Assembly (NCBI GenBank): GCA_934572465.1
Contig: CAKTLG010000008.1
Location: 13,427 to 77,426, forward strand
Direction: 5' to 3'
DNA length: 64,000 nt
Origin: an uncultured Oscillospiraceae bacterium
Lineage (GTDB): Bacteria; Bacillota; Clostridia; Oscillospirales; Oscillospiraceae
In this document: piece after piece, positions 1-9,426 of the stretch
Layout: each line of letters opens with the position of its first letter
How positions within the stretch are numbered: position 1 is the stretch's first letter
Made by a program: the position numbers and the translations under genes
Notes under the pieces: model-generated
Seen by the model: only the letters and a program-made list of their open reading frames with translations
The model's database searches: none
What the model was told of the DNA's origin: nothing

Positions 1-854
1 ACATCAAGTACGCCATGTTCTGCAATGACGCGGGCGGCATCATCGACGACTTCATCGTCTACCGCTGCGCAGCGGACGACTACTGGCTCGTCGTCAATGC
101 GGGTAACCGCGAAAAGGACGCCGCCTGGGTCGAGAGCCATCTCTCCGGCGACGTGGACTACCGCGACGAGGGCAACGACTGGGGCCAGGTCGCGTTGCAA
201 GGCCCCAGATCCGGCGACATTCTCAAAAAGCTCTGCGACGAGCAATACATCCCCGCCAAATATTACACCTTTATCGACAATGTGCCGTTGGACCTCGGCG
301 GGCGCACGATCCACGCCCTCGTTTCCCAGACGGGCTACACCGGCGAGTACGGCTTTGAGATCTACTGCAAGGCCGAGGACACCGTTGATCTGTGGAAGGC
401 CCTGCTGAAAGCGGGCGAGGAGTACGGCCTGATCCCCTGTGGTCTCGGCGCGCGCGACACGCTGCGCCTCGAAGCTTCGATGCCGCTCTACGGTCACGAG
501 ATGAACGACGAGATCACGCCGAAGATGGCGGGCCTGCCTTGCAAGCTCACGGGCAAGGACTTCATCGGCCGCGACGCGCTCGTGGCGCTTGGTGCGCCGA
601 AGATGAAGCGCGTCGGCATGAAGGTCGTCGGCCGCGGCATCGTGCGCGAGCACTGCGACCTCTACACCATGGACGGGGAAAAGATCGGCTGGGCGTCCTC
701 CGGCACGTTTGCGCCCTTCATCGGCTGCGGCGTGGCGATGGGCTACATCCCCGTAGAGGATATCGAGATCGGCAGGCACCTCAATGCCGACGTGCGCGGC
801 CGCATGGTCGAGCTCGAGATCGTGCCGATGCCGTTCTACAAGCTGGAGCGCTAA
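1..854 (+). CDS. gcvT: Glycine cleavage system T protein (aminomethyltransferase), 5' partial
   Basis: This is the tetrahydrofolate-dependent step of glycine cleavage: it moves the methylene group from the lipoyl arm of GcvH to THF and releases ammonia. The reading frame is open from the left edge (first full codon at position 3) and reads IKYAMFCNDAGGIIDDFIVYR, the typical GcvT segment that leads into the folate-binding fold. The missing N-terminus is probably about 70-80 residues (GcvT is usually about 360 residues). Further family signs are QGPRS, SQTGYTGEYGFEIY, GLGARDTLRLEA and MPLYGHEM. The gene ends 47 bp before gcvH and is the first visible gene of the operon. Identification is firm; only the start lies outside the window. 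Confidence 0.95.
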   Translation, partial: IKYAMFCNDAGGIIDDFIVYRCAADDYWLVVNAGNREKDAAWVESHLSGDVDYRDEGNDWGQVALQGPRSGDILKKLCDEQYIPAKYYTFIDNVPLDLGGRTIHALVSQTGYTGEYGFEIYCKAEDTVDLWKALLKAGEEYGLIPCGLGARDTLRLEASMPLYGHEMNDEITPKMAGLPCKLTGKDFIGRDALVALGAPKMKRVGMKVVGRGIVREHCDLYTMDGEKIGWASSGTFAPFIGCGVAMGYIPVEDIEIGRHLNADVRGRMVELEIVPMPFYKLER

Positions 855-901
855 GCACACATTGACATAGTAACGATTCTATCTAATTTAAGGAGGAGCG
901 C

Positions 902-1282
902 ATGATGAATTTTCCCGCTGAACTGAAGTATTCCAAGTCCCACGAGTGGATCAAGACCGAGGATGGCATCACGGTCGTCGGCATTACCGACTTTGCGCAG
1001 GACGCGCTGGGCGACGTGGTGTTCATCAACCTGCCCGCCGAGGGCGACGCCGTCACCGCCGGCGAAAGCTTTGGCGATGTGGAGTCCGTCAAGGCCGTGA
1101 GCGATATCATTTCTCCCGTCACAGGCGAAATCTGCGAGGTCAACGAAGCGCTCGCCGACGCGCCCGAGACGCTCAACTCCGACCCCTACGGCGCGTGGAT
1201 CATCAAGGTCAAGGATGTGACCGGCAGCGAAGAACTGCTCGACGCCGCCGCTTACGAGGCGCATTGCGCCGAGGAGGGCTGA
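902..1282 (+). CDS. gcvH: Glycine cleavage system H protein (lipoyl carrier)
   Basis: This lipoyl carrier protein (126 aa, normal length) shuttles the aminomethyl group between the P, T and L proteins. The lipoylated lysine is K64 in the ESVKAVSDI segment, preceded by the SHEW motif near the N-terminus. The RBS AAGGAGG (890-896) fits either of two adjacent ATG codons (902 or 905). The stop is 1 bp before gcvPA, so translation is probably coupled. The lplA gene downstream would supply the lipoyl group this protein needs. Confidence 0.96.
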   Translation: MMNFPAELKYSKSHEWIKTEDGITVVGITDFAQDALGDVVFINLPAEGDAVTAGESFGDVESVKAVSDIISPVTGEICEVNEALADAPETLNSDPYGAWIIKVKDVTGSEELLDAAAYEAHCAEEG

Positions 1283-1283
1283 G

Positions 1284-2603
1284 ATGGGCTCCTACGTTCC
1301 CACCACCGCGGCGGAACGGGAGGAAATGCTTGCCGCCATCGGGGTCGAGAGCCTTGAGAGGCTTTACAAGGCCGTTCCGCAGGAAATGCTCCTGCCCGAC
1401 GGCGGGCTGAACATCCCCGAGGGTATGAGCGAGCTTGAAGTGCGCGAGGCCGTCACCGCCATGGCCGAGAAGAACAAGGTCTTCAAGACCGTTCTGCGCG
1501 GCGCGGGCGCTTACCGCCACTTTATTCCCGCCGTCGTCAAGTCCATCACCTCGCGCGAGGAGCTTGTCACCTGTTACACGCCATATCAGGCGGAGATCAG
1601 CCAGGGCGTTCTGCAGGGCACGTTCGAGTTCCAGACCATGATCTGCGAGCTGACCGGCATGGATGTTGCCAACGCCTCCCACTATGACGGCGCGACCGCC
1701 GCCGCCGAGACCATCCCCATGTGCAAGGACCGCAAACGCACGAAGGCTTATGTCTCCGCCTGCGCCAACCCGCAGGTCATTGAGGTCATGAAGACCTACT
1801 GCTTCGCCTCGAACACCGAGCTTTTTGTCGTCCCCGAAAAGGACGGCAGAACCGATCTCGATGCGCTCAAGGAAGCGCTCGGCGAGGATGCCGCGTGCTT
1901 CTACCTCCAGCAGCCGAACTACTTCGGCCAGATCGAAGACGCCAAGGCCATCGGTGAGCTCGTTCACGCCGCGGGCGCGAAGCTCGTCATGGGCGTGAAC
2001 CCCATTGCCTGCGCCATCCTGCCCACACCGCGCGCGATGGGCGCGGACATCGCCGTCGGCGACGGCCAGCCCCTTGGCCTCGACACGGCGTTCGGCGGCC
2101 CGTACCTCGGCTTTATGGCCACGACCGCCGCGATGACGAGAAAGCTCCCCGGCCGCATCGTCGGCGAGACAAAGGATGTGGACGGCAAAACAGGCTATGT
2201 GCTCACGCTCTCCGCGCGCGAGCAGCACATCCGCCGCGAAAAGGCCAGCTCCAACATCTGCTCCAATCAGGCGCTGTGTGCGTTCTCCGCGGGCGTCTAC
2301 ATGGCCGCGATGGGCGAAAGCGGTATGAAGCAGTGCGCGCGTCTCTGCACCTCGAAGGCGCACTATTTCGCCTCCGAGCTTGAAAAGATCGGCTGCGCGC
2401 TCAAGTACAAGGGCGAATTCTTCCACGAGTTTGTCACCGAGGTCGAATGTCCCAACTGCCGCAAAAAGATCCTCGACGCACTTGCCGCCGAGGGCATCCT
2501 TGGCGGCGCGGAGGTCGACGGCGGCATCCTCTGGTGCGTGACGGAGCTCGTCTCCAAGGCACAGCTCGACCGCGCCGTCGCCATCGTGAAGGAGGTGCTG
2601 TAA
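1284..2603 (+). CDS. gcvPA: Glycine dehydrogenase (decarboxylating) subunit 1
   Basis: This is the N-terminal half of the PLP-dependent P protein, which in many Gram-positive bacteria and archaea is split into two subunits. The 439 aa length is typical. The start YVPTTAAEREEML and the segments FLGAGAYRHF-like (LRGAGAYRHFIPAVV) and YTPYQAEISQG are hallmarks of GcvPA. The ATG at 1284 has GAGGAGG at 1272-1278. The gene lies between gcvH and gcvPB with 1-bp gaps on both sides. It holds no PLP lysine; that residue is in gcvPB. Together the two subunits decarboxylate glycine and load the lipoyl arm of GcvH. Confidence 0.96.
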   Translation: MGSYVPTTAAEREEMLAAIGVESLERLYKAVPQEMLLPDGGLNIPEGMSELEVREAVTAMAEKNKVFKTVLRGAGAYRHFIPAVVKSITSREELVTCYTPYQAEISQGVLQGTFEFQTMICELTGMDVANASHYDGATAAAETIPMCKDRKRTKAYVSACANPQVIEVMKTYCFASNTELFVVPEKDGRTDLDALKEALGEDAACFYLQQPNYFGQIEDAKAIGELVHAAGAKLVMGVNPIACAILPTPRAMGADIAVGDGQPLGLDTAFGGPYLGFMATTAAMTRKLPGRIVGETKDVDGKTGYVLTLSAREQHIRREKASSNICSNQALCAFSAGVYMAAMGESGMKQCARLCTSKAHYFASELEKIGCALKYKGEFFHEFVTEVECPNCRKKILDALAAEGILGGAEVDGGILWCVTELVSKAQLDRAVAIVKEVL

Positions 2604-2604
2604 T

Positions 2605-4032
2605 ATGAAGCTCATTTTTGAACTTGGCGCCGAAGGCCGCGGCATGACGCTCATGCCGGAGTGCGACGTGCCTGAATATCAGCTCCCCGAGGAGCGCAGC
2701 GAGGCGCTGCACCTGCCCCACGTGAGCGAAAACGAGCTCACCCGCCACTACACCGCCCTCTGCAAGCGCATCCACGGCGTGAACGACGGCTTTTATCCCC
2801 TCGGCTCATGCACGATGAAGTATAACCCCAAGATCGACGAGGATATGGCAGCGCTGCCTGGCTTCACGCAGCTCCATCCGCTCCAGACCATTGAGACCGC
2901 GCAGGGCGCGCTCGAGGCGCTGCACACGCTGGGAAGCGAGCTGGGCGAAATTTTCGGCATGGATGCCGTGACGTTCCAGCCCGCAGCGGGCGCGCACGGC
3001 GAATTCACCGGCGTTCTGCTCATCAAGGCGTACCATACCGACCGCGGCGATTTTACCCGCACGAAGATCATCGTGCCCGACTCCGCCCACGGCACAAACC
3101 CCGCCACCGCCGCAATGTGCGGCTATCAGGTGGTGAACATCCCCTCCGGCGCGGACGGCTGCGTCGACCTTGACGCGCTGCGCGCCGCCGTCGGCCCCGA
3201 CACGGCGGGATTGATGCTGACGAACCCCAACACCGTCGGCATTTTTGACAAGAACATTCTCGAGATCACGAAGATCGTCCACGACGCGGGCGGCCTGTGC
3301 TACTACGACGGCGCGAACCTCAACGCCGTCATGGGCGTCGTCCGCCCCGGCGACATGGGCTTTGACTGCATCCACTCGAACCTGCACAAGACGTTTGCCA
3401 CCCCGCATGGCGGCGGCGGACCCGGCGCAGGTGCGGTCGGCTGCAAGGAATTCCTCAAAAAGTATATGCCCGGCCCGCTGGTCGTCGAAAAGGACGGCAG
3501 GTACAGCTTTGCGTATCCCGAAAAGTCTATCGGCCGCGTGAAGCTGTTCTACGGCAACTTCGATGTGTGCGTCAAGGCGCTGACCTATGTGCTCACGCTC
3601 GGAAAACACGGCATCCGCGAAGCCGCGATGAACGCCGTGCTGAACGCGAACTATATGCGCGCAAAGCTCAAGGATACCTTCACCATGGCGTATGACGAGA
3701 TCTGTATGCACGAGTTCGTCATGTCGCTCGTTGATCTTCACAAGGAGACGGGCGTTTCCGCGCTCGATCTTGCCAAGGGAATGCTCGATCACGGCCTGCA
3801 CCCGCCCACGATGTACTTCCCGCTCATCGTCCACGAGGCGCTCATGGTCGAGCCCTGCGAGACAGAGAGCAAGGAAACGATGGATGCGGTCTGCGATATT
3901 TACTGCAAGCTCTTTGAACTCGCGCACTCTGATCCCGAGGCGCTGCACACCGCTCCCCACGATACGCCCGTCCGCCGCCTGGATGAAGTCGGTGCGGCGC
4001 GCAGCATGGTCTTGCGTTATCGGTTTGCATGA
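2605..4032 (+). CDS. gcvPB: Glycine dehydrogenase (decarboxylating) subunit 2
   Basis: This is the C-terminal, cofactor-binding half of the split P protein (475 aa). The PLP Schiff-base lysine is K262 in the SNLHKTFATPHGGGGPG segment. Other conserved blocks are GFYPLGSCTMKYNPK and LTNPNTVGIFD. It starts 1 bp after gcvPA stops, and its last codons overlap lplA (ATGA overlap at 4029-4032), so it is tightly coupled in one transcript. Confidence 0.96.
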   Translation: MKLIFELGAEGRGMTLMPECDVPEYQLPEERSEALHLPHVSENELTRHYTALCKRIHGVNDGFYPLGSCTMKYNPKIDEDMAALPGFTQLHPLQTIETAQGALEALHTLGSELGEIFGMDAVTFQPAAGAHGEFTGVLLIKAYHTDRGDFTRTKIIVPDSAHGTNPATAAMCGYQVVNIPSGADGCVDLDALRAAVGPDTAGLMLTNPNTVGIFDKNILEITKIVHDAGGLCYYDGANLNAVMGVVRPGDMGFDCIHSNLHKTFATPHGGGGPGAGAVGCKEFLKKYMPGPLVVEKDGRYSFAYPEKSIGRVKLFYGNFDVCVKALTYVLTLGKHGIREAAMNAVLNANYMRAKLKDTFTMAYDEICMHEFVMSLVDLHKETGVSALDLAKGMLDHGLHPPTMYFPLIVHEALMVEPCETESKETMDAVCDIYCKLFELAHSDPEALHTAPHDTPVRRLDEVGAARSMVLRYRFA

Positions 4033-5015
4033 TCCGGAAATTACAGTATTTTATCGGTACCTGTACCGACCCGCACCGCAACCTGGCGCTTGAGGAATAT
4101 CTGACCGATACCGTCGGTGCGGACACCTGCATTCTCTACCTCTGGCAGAATAAGCATACGGTCGTCATCGGCCGCAACCAGAACGCGTGGCAGGAATGCC
4201 GCACGACCGAGCTTGAGCACGACGGCGGGACGCTCGCCCGCCGTCTCTCCGGCGGCGGCGCGGTCTACCACGATCTGGGCAACCTCAACTTCACCTTCTC
4301 GCTGCGCAAGGCCGACTATGACCTGCGCCGTCAGCAGAGCGTGATCGTTGAGGCCTGCCGTAGTCTCGGCATTCCGGCGGAGATTTCGGGCCGGAACGAC
4401 ATTCTGACGAACGGCTGCAAATTCTCCGGCAATTCGTTCTACTCCCACGCAGGCCGCTCGTTCCACAACGGGACGCTGCTCGTGAACGTCGACATGGCGA
4501 ACCTCGGCAAATACCTCACGCCGTCGAAGACGAAGCTTGAAAGCAAGGGCGTTGCATCCGTGCGCTCGCGCGTCATCAACCTGACCGAGCTCAAGCCCGA
4601 TCTGACGATCGGCGGCATGGCTCAGGCCATGGTCAAGGCGTTCGAGACCGTTTACGGTCTTGAAGCGGTCGAGCTGCATGAGGAGGACTTCGACGCCGCC
4701 GAGATCGAGCGCCGCTGCCAGCGCTTCCACAGCTACGACTGGGTGTACGGCAGGAGCGTGCCGTGCTCGTTCTCCTGCGCCAAGCGCTTTGTCTGGGGCG
4801 AGGTCACGGTCGAACTCTCTGCGGAAAGCGGCCTTGTGGCTGACGCCGCCGTCTGGTCGGACGCGATGGATGCGGCCTTTGCCGCGCCGCTTGCGCAGGC
4901 TCTGCGCGGCTGTCGCTTCGCTGTCGACGCGCTCTGTGAGCGCGTGCAGTCGGCAGGGGAGTGCCGCGGCTATGCGGACGACCTCTGTGCACTGCTGCGC
5001 GAGCAGGACATCTGA
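4029..5015 (+). CDS. lplA: Lipoate-protein ligase A
   Basis: This ligase attaches lipoate to the H protein through a lipoyl-AMP intermediate. At 328 aa it has the catalytic domain with RRLSGGGAVYHD (about residues 71-82) and a likely catalytic lysine in the DILTNGCKFSGNSF segment, followed by the C-terminal accessory domain of about 100 residues found in bacterial LplA. The start ATG overlaps the gcvPB stop, so it is translationally coupled to the gcv genes. Its position argues that it serves GcvH. The alternative, an octanoyltransferase such as LipM or LipL, is less likely given the length and accessory domain. Confidence 0.9.
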   Translation: MIRKLQYFIGTCTDPHRNLALEEYLTDTVGADTCILYLWQNKHTVVIGRNQNAWQECRTTELEHDGGTLARRLSGGGAVYHDLGNLNFTFSLRKADYDLRRQQSVIVEACRSLGIPAEISGRNDILTNGCKFSGNSFYSHAGRSFHNGTLLVNVDMANLGKYLTPSKTKLESKGVASVRSRVINLTELKPDLTIGGMAQAMVKAFETVYGLEAVELHEEDFDAAEIERRCQRFHSYDWVYGRSVPCSFSCAKRFVWGEVTVELSAESGLVADAAVWSDAMDAAFAAPLAQALRGCRFAVDALCERVQSAGECRGYADDLCALLREQDI

Positions 5016-5034
5016 GCATCCCTACAAATCACGC

Positions 5035-5060
5035 AATGCCGCCGAAAAGTCGGCGGCATT
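5035..5060. other. Intra-operon hairpin between lplA and lpdA
   Basis: A perfect 11-bp stem (AATGCCGCCGA / TCGGCGGCATT) with a 4-nt loop lies in the 70-bp gap between lplA and lpdA. It is not followed by a T-run, so it is more likely an mRNA-processing or stabilising structure, or a weak attenuator, than a full terminator. Confidence 0.5.
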
Positions 5061-5085
5061 GCTCTCAAAAAAGGAAAGAACTGCT

Positions 5086-6465
5086 ATGGCTCATTATGAA
5101 CTCATCATCATCGGCGCGGGCCCCGGCGGCTACGAGGCCGCGCTCCACGCGGCCAGGCTTGGCAAGAAGGTCGCCGTCGTCGAAAAGCGCGATGCGGGCG
5201 GCACCTGCTTAAACCGCGGCTGCATCCCGACCAAGACGCTGCTCCACTCCTCTCAGGTCTACCACGACGCAAAGCACGGCGCGCACATCGGCGTGCACAC
5301 CGAGGACATCACCGCCAACATTGAGGAGATCTTTGCCTACAAGCGCGAGATCTCGCAGAAGCTCTCCTCCGGCATCGAATCCCTCTTCAAGACCGCAAAG
5401 ATCGACTTTCTGCGCGGCACGGCGCTCATCACCGCGTCCGGCTGCGTCCGCGTGACGGACACTGAGGGCGGCGCCAAGGACTACACCTGTGACGATATCA
5501 TGATCGCCACCGGCTCCGTCCCCGCGCGTCCGCCGATCCCCGGCCTCGAGCTCGCGATGACCTCCGATGAGCTGCTTGAGGGCTGCGACCACCTGTACCG
5601 CTCCATCGTCATCATTGGCGGCGGCGTCATCGGCATCGAGTTTGCGACGTTTTACGCCGACCTCGGCTGCGAGGTCACCGTCATCGAGGGCATGGATCGT
5701 CTGCTCCCCAACATGGACAAGGAGCTCGGGCAGAACCTCGCGCTGATCCTCAAAAAGCAGGGCGTGAAGGTCTTTACGAACGCGATGGTCCAGAGCGTGG
5801 AGAAGTCCGGCGAGGACATTGCCGTCAACTTCACCTGCAAGGAAAAGAACGAGACCGCCTCCGGCGAGGCCGTGCTCTGCGCCATCGGCCGCCGTCCGTA
5901 CTGCGACGGCCTGTTCGCTGACGGCATCTCCGTCGAGATGAACCGCCGCAGCATTGCCGTGAACGAGCGCTACGAGACGAGCATCCCCCACATCTACGCC
6001 ATCGGCGATGTGTCGGCAAAGATCCAGCTCGCCCACGTCGCGACCGCACAGGGCATCGCGTGCGTCGATCTGCTCTGCGGCAAGGAAAATCACACGTCCA
6101 TGTCCGTCGTGCCGAGCTGCATCTACTGCCGTCCGGAGATCGCGGTCGCCGGCATGACCGAGGCCGAGGCCAAGGAGGCGGGTATCCCCGTCAAGGTCGG
6201 CAAGCACGTCATGTTCGACAACGCCAGGACGCTCATCGCCGACCCCGGCCGCTGCTTGATGAAGTTCGTCGCAAACACCGAAACGCGCGAGCTCCTTGGC
6301 GCGCAGCTCATGTGCGAGCATGCGAGCGACATGATCGGCGGCGTCTCGCAGGCGCTTGCCAACCACATGACGGTCGATCAGTTCCTGCTGGCCATGCGCC
6401 CGCACCCGTCGTTCGAGGAAGCGATGACCGCCGCGCTCGAAGACCTTGCGCAGAAGCTTGGCTGA
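5086..6465 (+). CDS. lpdA: Dihydrolipoyl dehydrogenase (L protein)
   Basis: This FAD enzyme re-oxidises the dihydrolipoyl arm of GcvH with NAD+. From the ATG at 5086 it is 459 aa, normal for the family. It shows an FAD Rossmann motif IIGAGPGGYEAA at the N-terminus, the redox disulfide C41/C46 in GGTCLNRGCIPTK, an NAD-binding motif IIGGGVIGIE and the C-terminal HPSFEEA active-site segment. The frame is open much further upstream, but AAGGAAAG at 5071-5078 and the family N-terminus fix the start here. It completes the gcv set and could also serve other 2-oxo-acid complexes, none of which is visible here. Confidence 0.95.
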   Translation: MAHYELIIIGAGPGGYEAALHAARLGKKVAVVEKRDAGGTCLNRGCIPTKTLLHSSQVYHDAKHGAHIGVHTEDITANIEEIFAYKREISQKLSSGIESLFKTAKIDFLRGTALITASGCVRVTDTEGGAKDYTCDDIMIATGSVPARPPIPGLELAMTSDELLEGCDHLYRSIVIIGGGVIGIEFATFYADLGCEVTVIEGMDRLLPNMDKELGQNLALILKKQGVKVFTNAMVQSVEKSGEDIAVNFTCKEKNETASGEAVLCAIGRRPYCDGLFADGISVEMNRRSIAVNERYETSIPHIYAIGDVSAKIQLAHVATAQGIACVDLLCGKENHTSMSVVPSCIYCRPEIAVAGMTEAEAKEAGIPVKVGKHVMFDNARTLIADPGRCLMKFVANTETRELLGAQLMCEHASDMIGGVSQALANHMTVDQFLLAMRPHPSFEEAMTAALEDLAQKLG

Positions 6466-6730
6466 GCGGCGCGTCTGCGGAGGTTCGAGGCTCCCGTTTT
6501 CGAGTTCCGTAACTCCGGTCTCAAAAATGGGCGCATGACTGATATCGCAACAAAAAGAATCAAATTCCCAGATATTCAAGGCCGCATCTGGTTTTGTTCC
6601 TTTTAAAATTGCCTCAATTATCCGTAATCATGGGAAATCGACAGCAAAAATACGGCTGAAACAGCTCAAAGCCGCTCCAGCTTTCGTTTTTTCCTATTTC
6701 CAGTGTGTATCTAAATTGGTCGCGCATGAC
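6466..6730. other. Intergenic stretch, no gene recognised
   Basis: About 265 bp after lpdA with no coding region that can be supported on either strand. It is less GC-rich than its neighbours after 6535. It ends at the terminator at 6731-6767. Confidence 0.5.
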
Positions 6731-6767
6731 AAAAAGTCCTGATTTTTTACGAAATCAGGACTTTTTT
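6731..6767. terminator. Bidirectional intrinsic terminator
   Basis: A 15-bp stem (AAAAAGTCCTGATTT paired with AAATCAGGACTTTTT) with a 6-nt loop. It has T-runs in both directions, so it can end the gcv-lpd transcript from the left and the ribokinase-like fossil from the right. Confidence 0.85.
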
Positions 6768-6769
6768 CG

Positions 6770-7042
6770 CTATTTTCCCGCCGCCCCAACGGCTCCGGCG
6801 GGTTTGATACACGGCAGCACAAGGATCCGGTTTGCGGCGGAATGGTCAGGCTTTTCCTCGGCGCCGAGCCTTGCCGTCTGAACCGCCTGATTCGCGTCCT
6901 TGCCGCCGAGGGCCTTTTGAAAAGAGCGCCCTATAACGCTTTGCCCCTCCTTGGGAAATTCGGACGTGACCGCGATCTGATCCATGGCAAAGCTGCCGGC
7001 AGCAAGGAGCCCTGGACGGCGCTCTGACGTTGTGTTCCTCAT
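6770..7042 (-). pseudogene. Remnant of a PfkB/ribokinase-family kinase (N-terminal fragment)
   Basis: The frame from the ATG at 7042 (RBS AGGAG nine bases upstream) encodes about 90 residues. Residues about 12-60 match the start of ribokinases: AAGSFAMDQIAV, PKEGQSVIG, then GGKDANQAVQTARLGAE, where intact enzymes have GGKGANQAVAAARLGA. The glycine of GGKG is Asp here. After LGAE the family similarity stops and the frame ends about 30 residues later at the terminator. Ribokinases are about 300 residues, so the rest of the gene is gone. It is probably a decayed gene left by a deletion. Translation as a short peptide cannot be excluded. Confidence 0.7.
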
Positions 7043-7234
7043 AAAAACTGCTCCTGTCAATATCGGATTTTAAACCGAAGCAGCGCGGGGATCATCCGCT
7101 GCACTTTGCAACAGATCCTGCCAAGCGTTTTTCGACGCGTCGTTCCTCTGGCATTCCGGACGGCATTGTGGTAAAATGGGTAAGACAAGGCTCACCGCCG
7201 CCGTGCGGCGAGCCGTTCAATGAAAGGAACTTTT

Positions 7235-9394
7235 ATGGATATCATTCAGACACTTGCTCTCGAGCTCGACAAAAACGCGCAGCATGTGGAAAACGTCGTG
7301 CGCCTGTTGGACGAGGGCAACACCATCCCCTTCATCGCCCGCTACCGCAAGGAGCTGCACGGCGCGATGGACGACACGGCGCTGCGCACGCTCGAAGAAC
7401 GGCTCCAATACCTCCGCGGCCTTGAAGAGCGCCGCGCGGCGGTGAAAAAGTCCATCGAGGAGCAGGGCAAGCTCACAGACGAGCTTGCCGCCGCCATCGA
7501 CAGCGCCAAAACGCTTGCCGAGGTCGAGGACCTTTACCGCCCCTATAAGCAGAAGCGCCGCACCCGTGCCACGATGGCGAAGGAAAAAGGTCTTGAGCCG
7601 CTTGCCGTCCTGCTTTTCGCGCAGGAGCGCGATTGCCCGCGTCCAGAGGACGCCGCGCGCGATTTCGTCGACCCCGAAAAGGGCGTCGGGACGATCGAGG
7701 AAGCTCTACAGGGCGCGAGCGACATCATCGCCGAGCAGATCTCCGACGACGCCGCCGTCCGCAGATCGCTGCGCGAGCTGCTGGAAAAGCGCGGTACGCT
7801 GCGCTCGCTCGCGGCGACGGAGGACGACAGCGTCTACCGCCTGTACTATGATTTTGAGCAGCCCGTCTCCCGCCTGCAGGGGCATCAGGTGCTCGCCGTC
7901 AACCGCGGCGAAAAGGAGGGCATGCTGAAGGTCTCCGTCGCGCTTGACCGCGAGCTTGCGCTGCCGCTGCTGCGCCGCGCGGTGGTAAAGCCCGGCTCCG
8001 CCGCCATGGAATTTATCAAGTCCGCCGCCGAGGACGCCTACGACCGCCTGATCTTCCCGTCGCTCGAGCGCGAGATGCGCGCGGCGCTCACGGAAAAGGC
8101 GGATGAGGGCGCCATCGGCCAGTTTGCGCTGAACCTGAAGCCGCTTCTGATGCAGCCGCCGGTCAAGGGCAGGGTCACGATGGGTCTTGACCCCGGCTAC
8201 CGCATGGGCTGCAAGGTCGCGGTCGTGGACGGCACGGGCAAGGTGCTCGACACCGCCGTGGTCTATCCGACCTACGGCGAGCGGCAGAAAAACGAGGCCA
8301 TTGCCGTGCTCGCAAGGCTCATCAAAAAGCACGGCGTGGAGCACATCGCCATCGGCAACGGCACCGCCAGCCGCGAGACGGAGCAGATGGCCGTCGAACT
8401 CATCCGTCAGGTGAATGAAACCGGCGCGCACGTCAGCTATATGATCGTCTCCGAAGCGGGCGCGTCCGTGTACTCGGCGAGCAAGCTTGCCGCCGAGGAA
8501 TTCCCGCAGTATGACGTGAACCTCCGCTCCGCCGTGTCCATTGCGCGGCGCTTGCAGGATCCGCTCGCCGAGCTTGTGAAGATCGACCCCAAGGCCATCG
8601 GCGTGGGGCAGTATCAGCACGACATGCCGCAAAAGCGGCTCGACGACGCGCTCAGCGGCGTGGTCGAGGACTGCGTCAACGCCGTGGGCGTCGATATCAA
8701 CACGGCCTCGCCGTCGCTTTTGCAGCGCGTCGCCGGCCTGAACGGCACGACGGCGAAAAACGTTGTGGCGTACCGCGAGGAAAACGGCGCGTTCACCTCG
8801 CGCGCGCAGATCAAAAAGGTGCCGAAGCTCGGCCCCAAGGCCTTCCAGCAGTGCGCGGGCTTCCTGCGCGTGCCGGAGAGCAAAAGCGTGCTCGACAATA
8901 CCGCCGTCCACCCCGAGAGCTACGACGCCGCGAAGGCGCTGCTCGAGCTGACGGGCCACACGCTCGCCGACGTGAAGGACGGGAAGCTCGCCGACCTGCC
9001 CGCGCGTGTCAAGTCCTACGGCGAGGAAAAAGCCGCCGCCGAGATCGGCGTCGGCGTTCCCACGCTGCGCGATATCGTCTCGGAGCTTTTAAAGCCCGGG
9101 CGCGATGTGCGCGACGAGCTGCCAAAGCCCATTTTGCGCACCGACGTGCTTGAAATGAAGGACCTGAAGCCTGGCATGGCGCTCACCGGCACCGTGCGCA
9201 ACGTCATCGACTTCGGCGTGTTCGTCGATATCGGCGTGCATCAGGACGGTCTTGTTCACATCTCGCAGGTGGCGAACAAATACATCAAGCACCCGTCCGA
9301 GGTCGTGTCCGTCGGCGATGTGGTCAAGGTCGTGGTGCTGGAGGTCGATGAGAAGAAAAAACGCATCAGCCTTTCCATGAAGCAGGCGACCTGA
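7235..9394 (+). CDS. tex: Tex-family S1 RNA-binding transcription accessory protein
   Basis: A 719-aa nucleic-acid-binding protein of the Tex/Spt6-like family. Domain order: helical Tex N-terminal region, a YqgF/RNase H-like domain beginning at TMGLDPGYRMGCKVAVVD, helix-hairpin-helix repeats (DINTASPSLLQRVAGLN, FTSRAQIKKVPKLGPKAFQQ) and a C-terminal S1 domain (GMALTGTVRNVIDFGVFVDIG). An upstream in-frame ATG (7220) overlaps the RBS AAAGGAA, so the ATG at 7235 is preferred. It is followed after 32 bp by a methyltransferase. A weak -10-like TAAAAT lies at 7172-7177. Confidence 0.93.
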   Translation: MDIIQTLALELDKNAQHVENVVRLLDEGNTIPFIARYRKELHGAMDDTALRTLEERLQYLRGLEERRAAVKKSIEEQGKLTDELAAAIDSAKTLAEVEDLYRPYKQKRRTRATMAKEKGLEPLAVLLFAQERDCPRPEDAARDFVDPEKGVGTIEEALQGASDIIAEQISDDAAVRRSLRELLEKRGTLRSLAATEDDSVYRLYYDFEQPVSRLQGHQVLAVNRGEKEGMLKVSVALDRELALPLLRRAVVKPGSAAMEFIKSAAEDAYDRLIFPSLEREMRAALTEKADEGAIGQFALNLKPLLMQPPVKGRVTMGLDPGYRMGCKVAVVDGTGKVLDTAVVYPTYGERQKNEAIAVLARLIKKHGVEHIAIGNGTASRETEQMAVELIRQVNETGAHVSYMIVSEAGASVYSASKLAAEEFPQYDVNLRSAVSIARRLQDPLAELVKIDPKAIGVGQYQHDMPQKRLDDALSGVVEDCVNAVGVDINTASPSLLQRVAGLNGTTAKNVVAYREENGAFTSRAQIKKVPKLGPKAFQQCAGFLRVPESKSVLDNTAVHPESYDAAKALLELTGHTLADVKDGKLADLPARVKSYGEEKAAAEIGVGVPTLRDIVSELLKPGRDVRDELPKPILRTDVLEMKDLKPGMALTGTVRNVIDFGVFVDIGVHQDGLVHISQVANKYIKHPSEVVSVGDVVKVVVLEVDEKKKRISLSMKQAT

Positions 9395-9426
9395 GCGCCG
9401 CCGCATTTGAAAAAGGAGGAATGACC

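Noticed and set aside
4660-5085. Upstream extension of the lpdA frame
   Set aside because: It overlaps lplA in another frame. The RBS and the family N-terminus place the start at 5086.
6842-7027. Plus-strand 61-codon frame in the intergenic region before tex
   Set aside because: It is the antisense of the ribokinase remnant and has no RBS.
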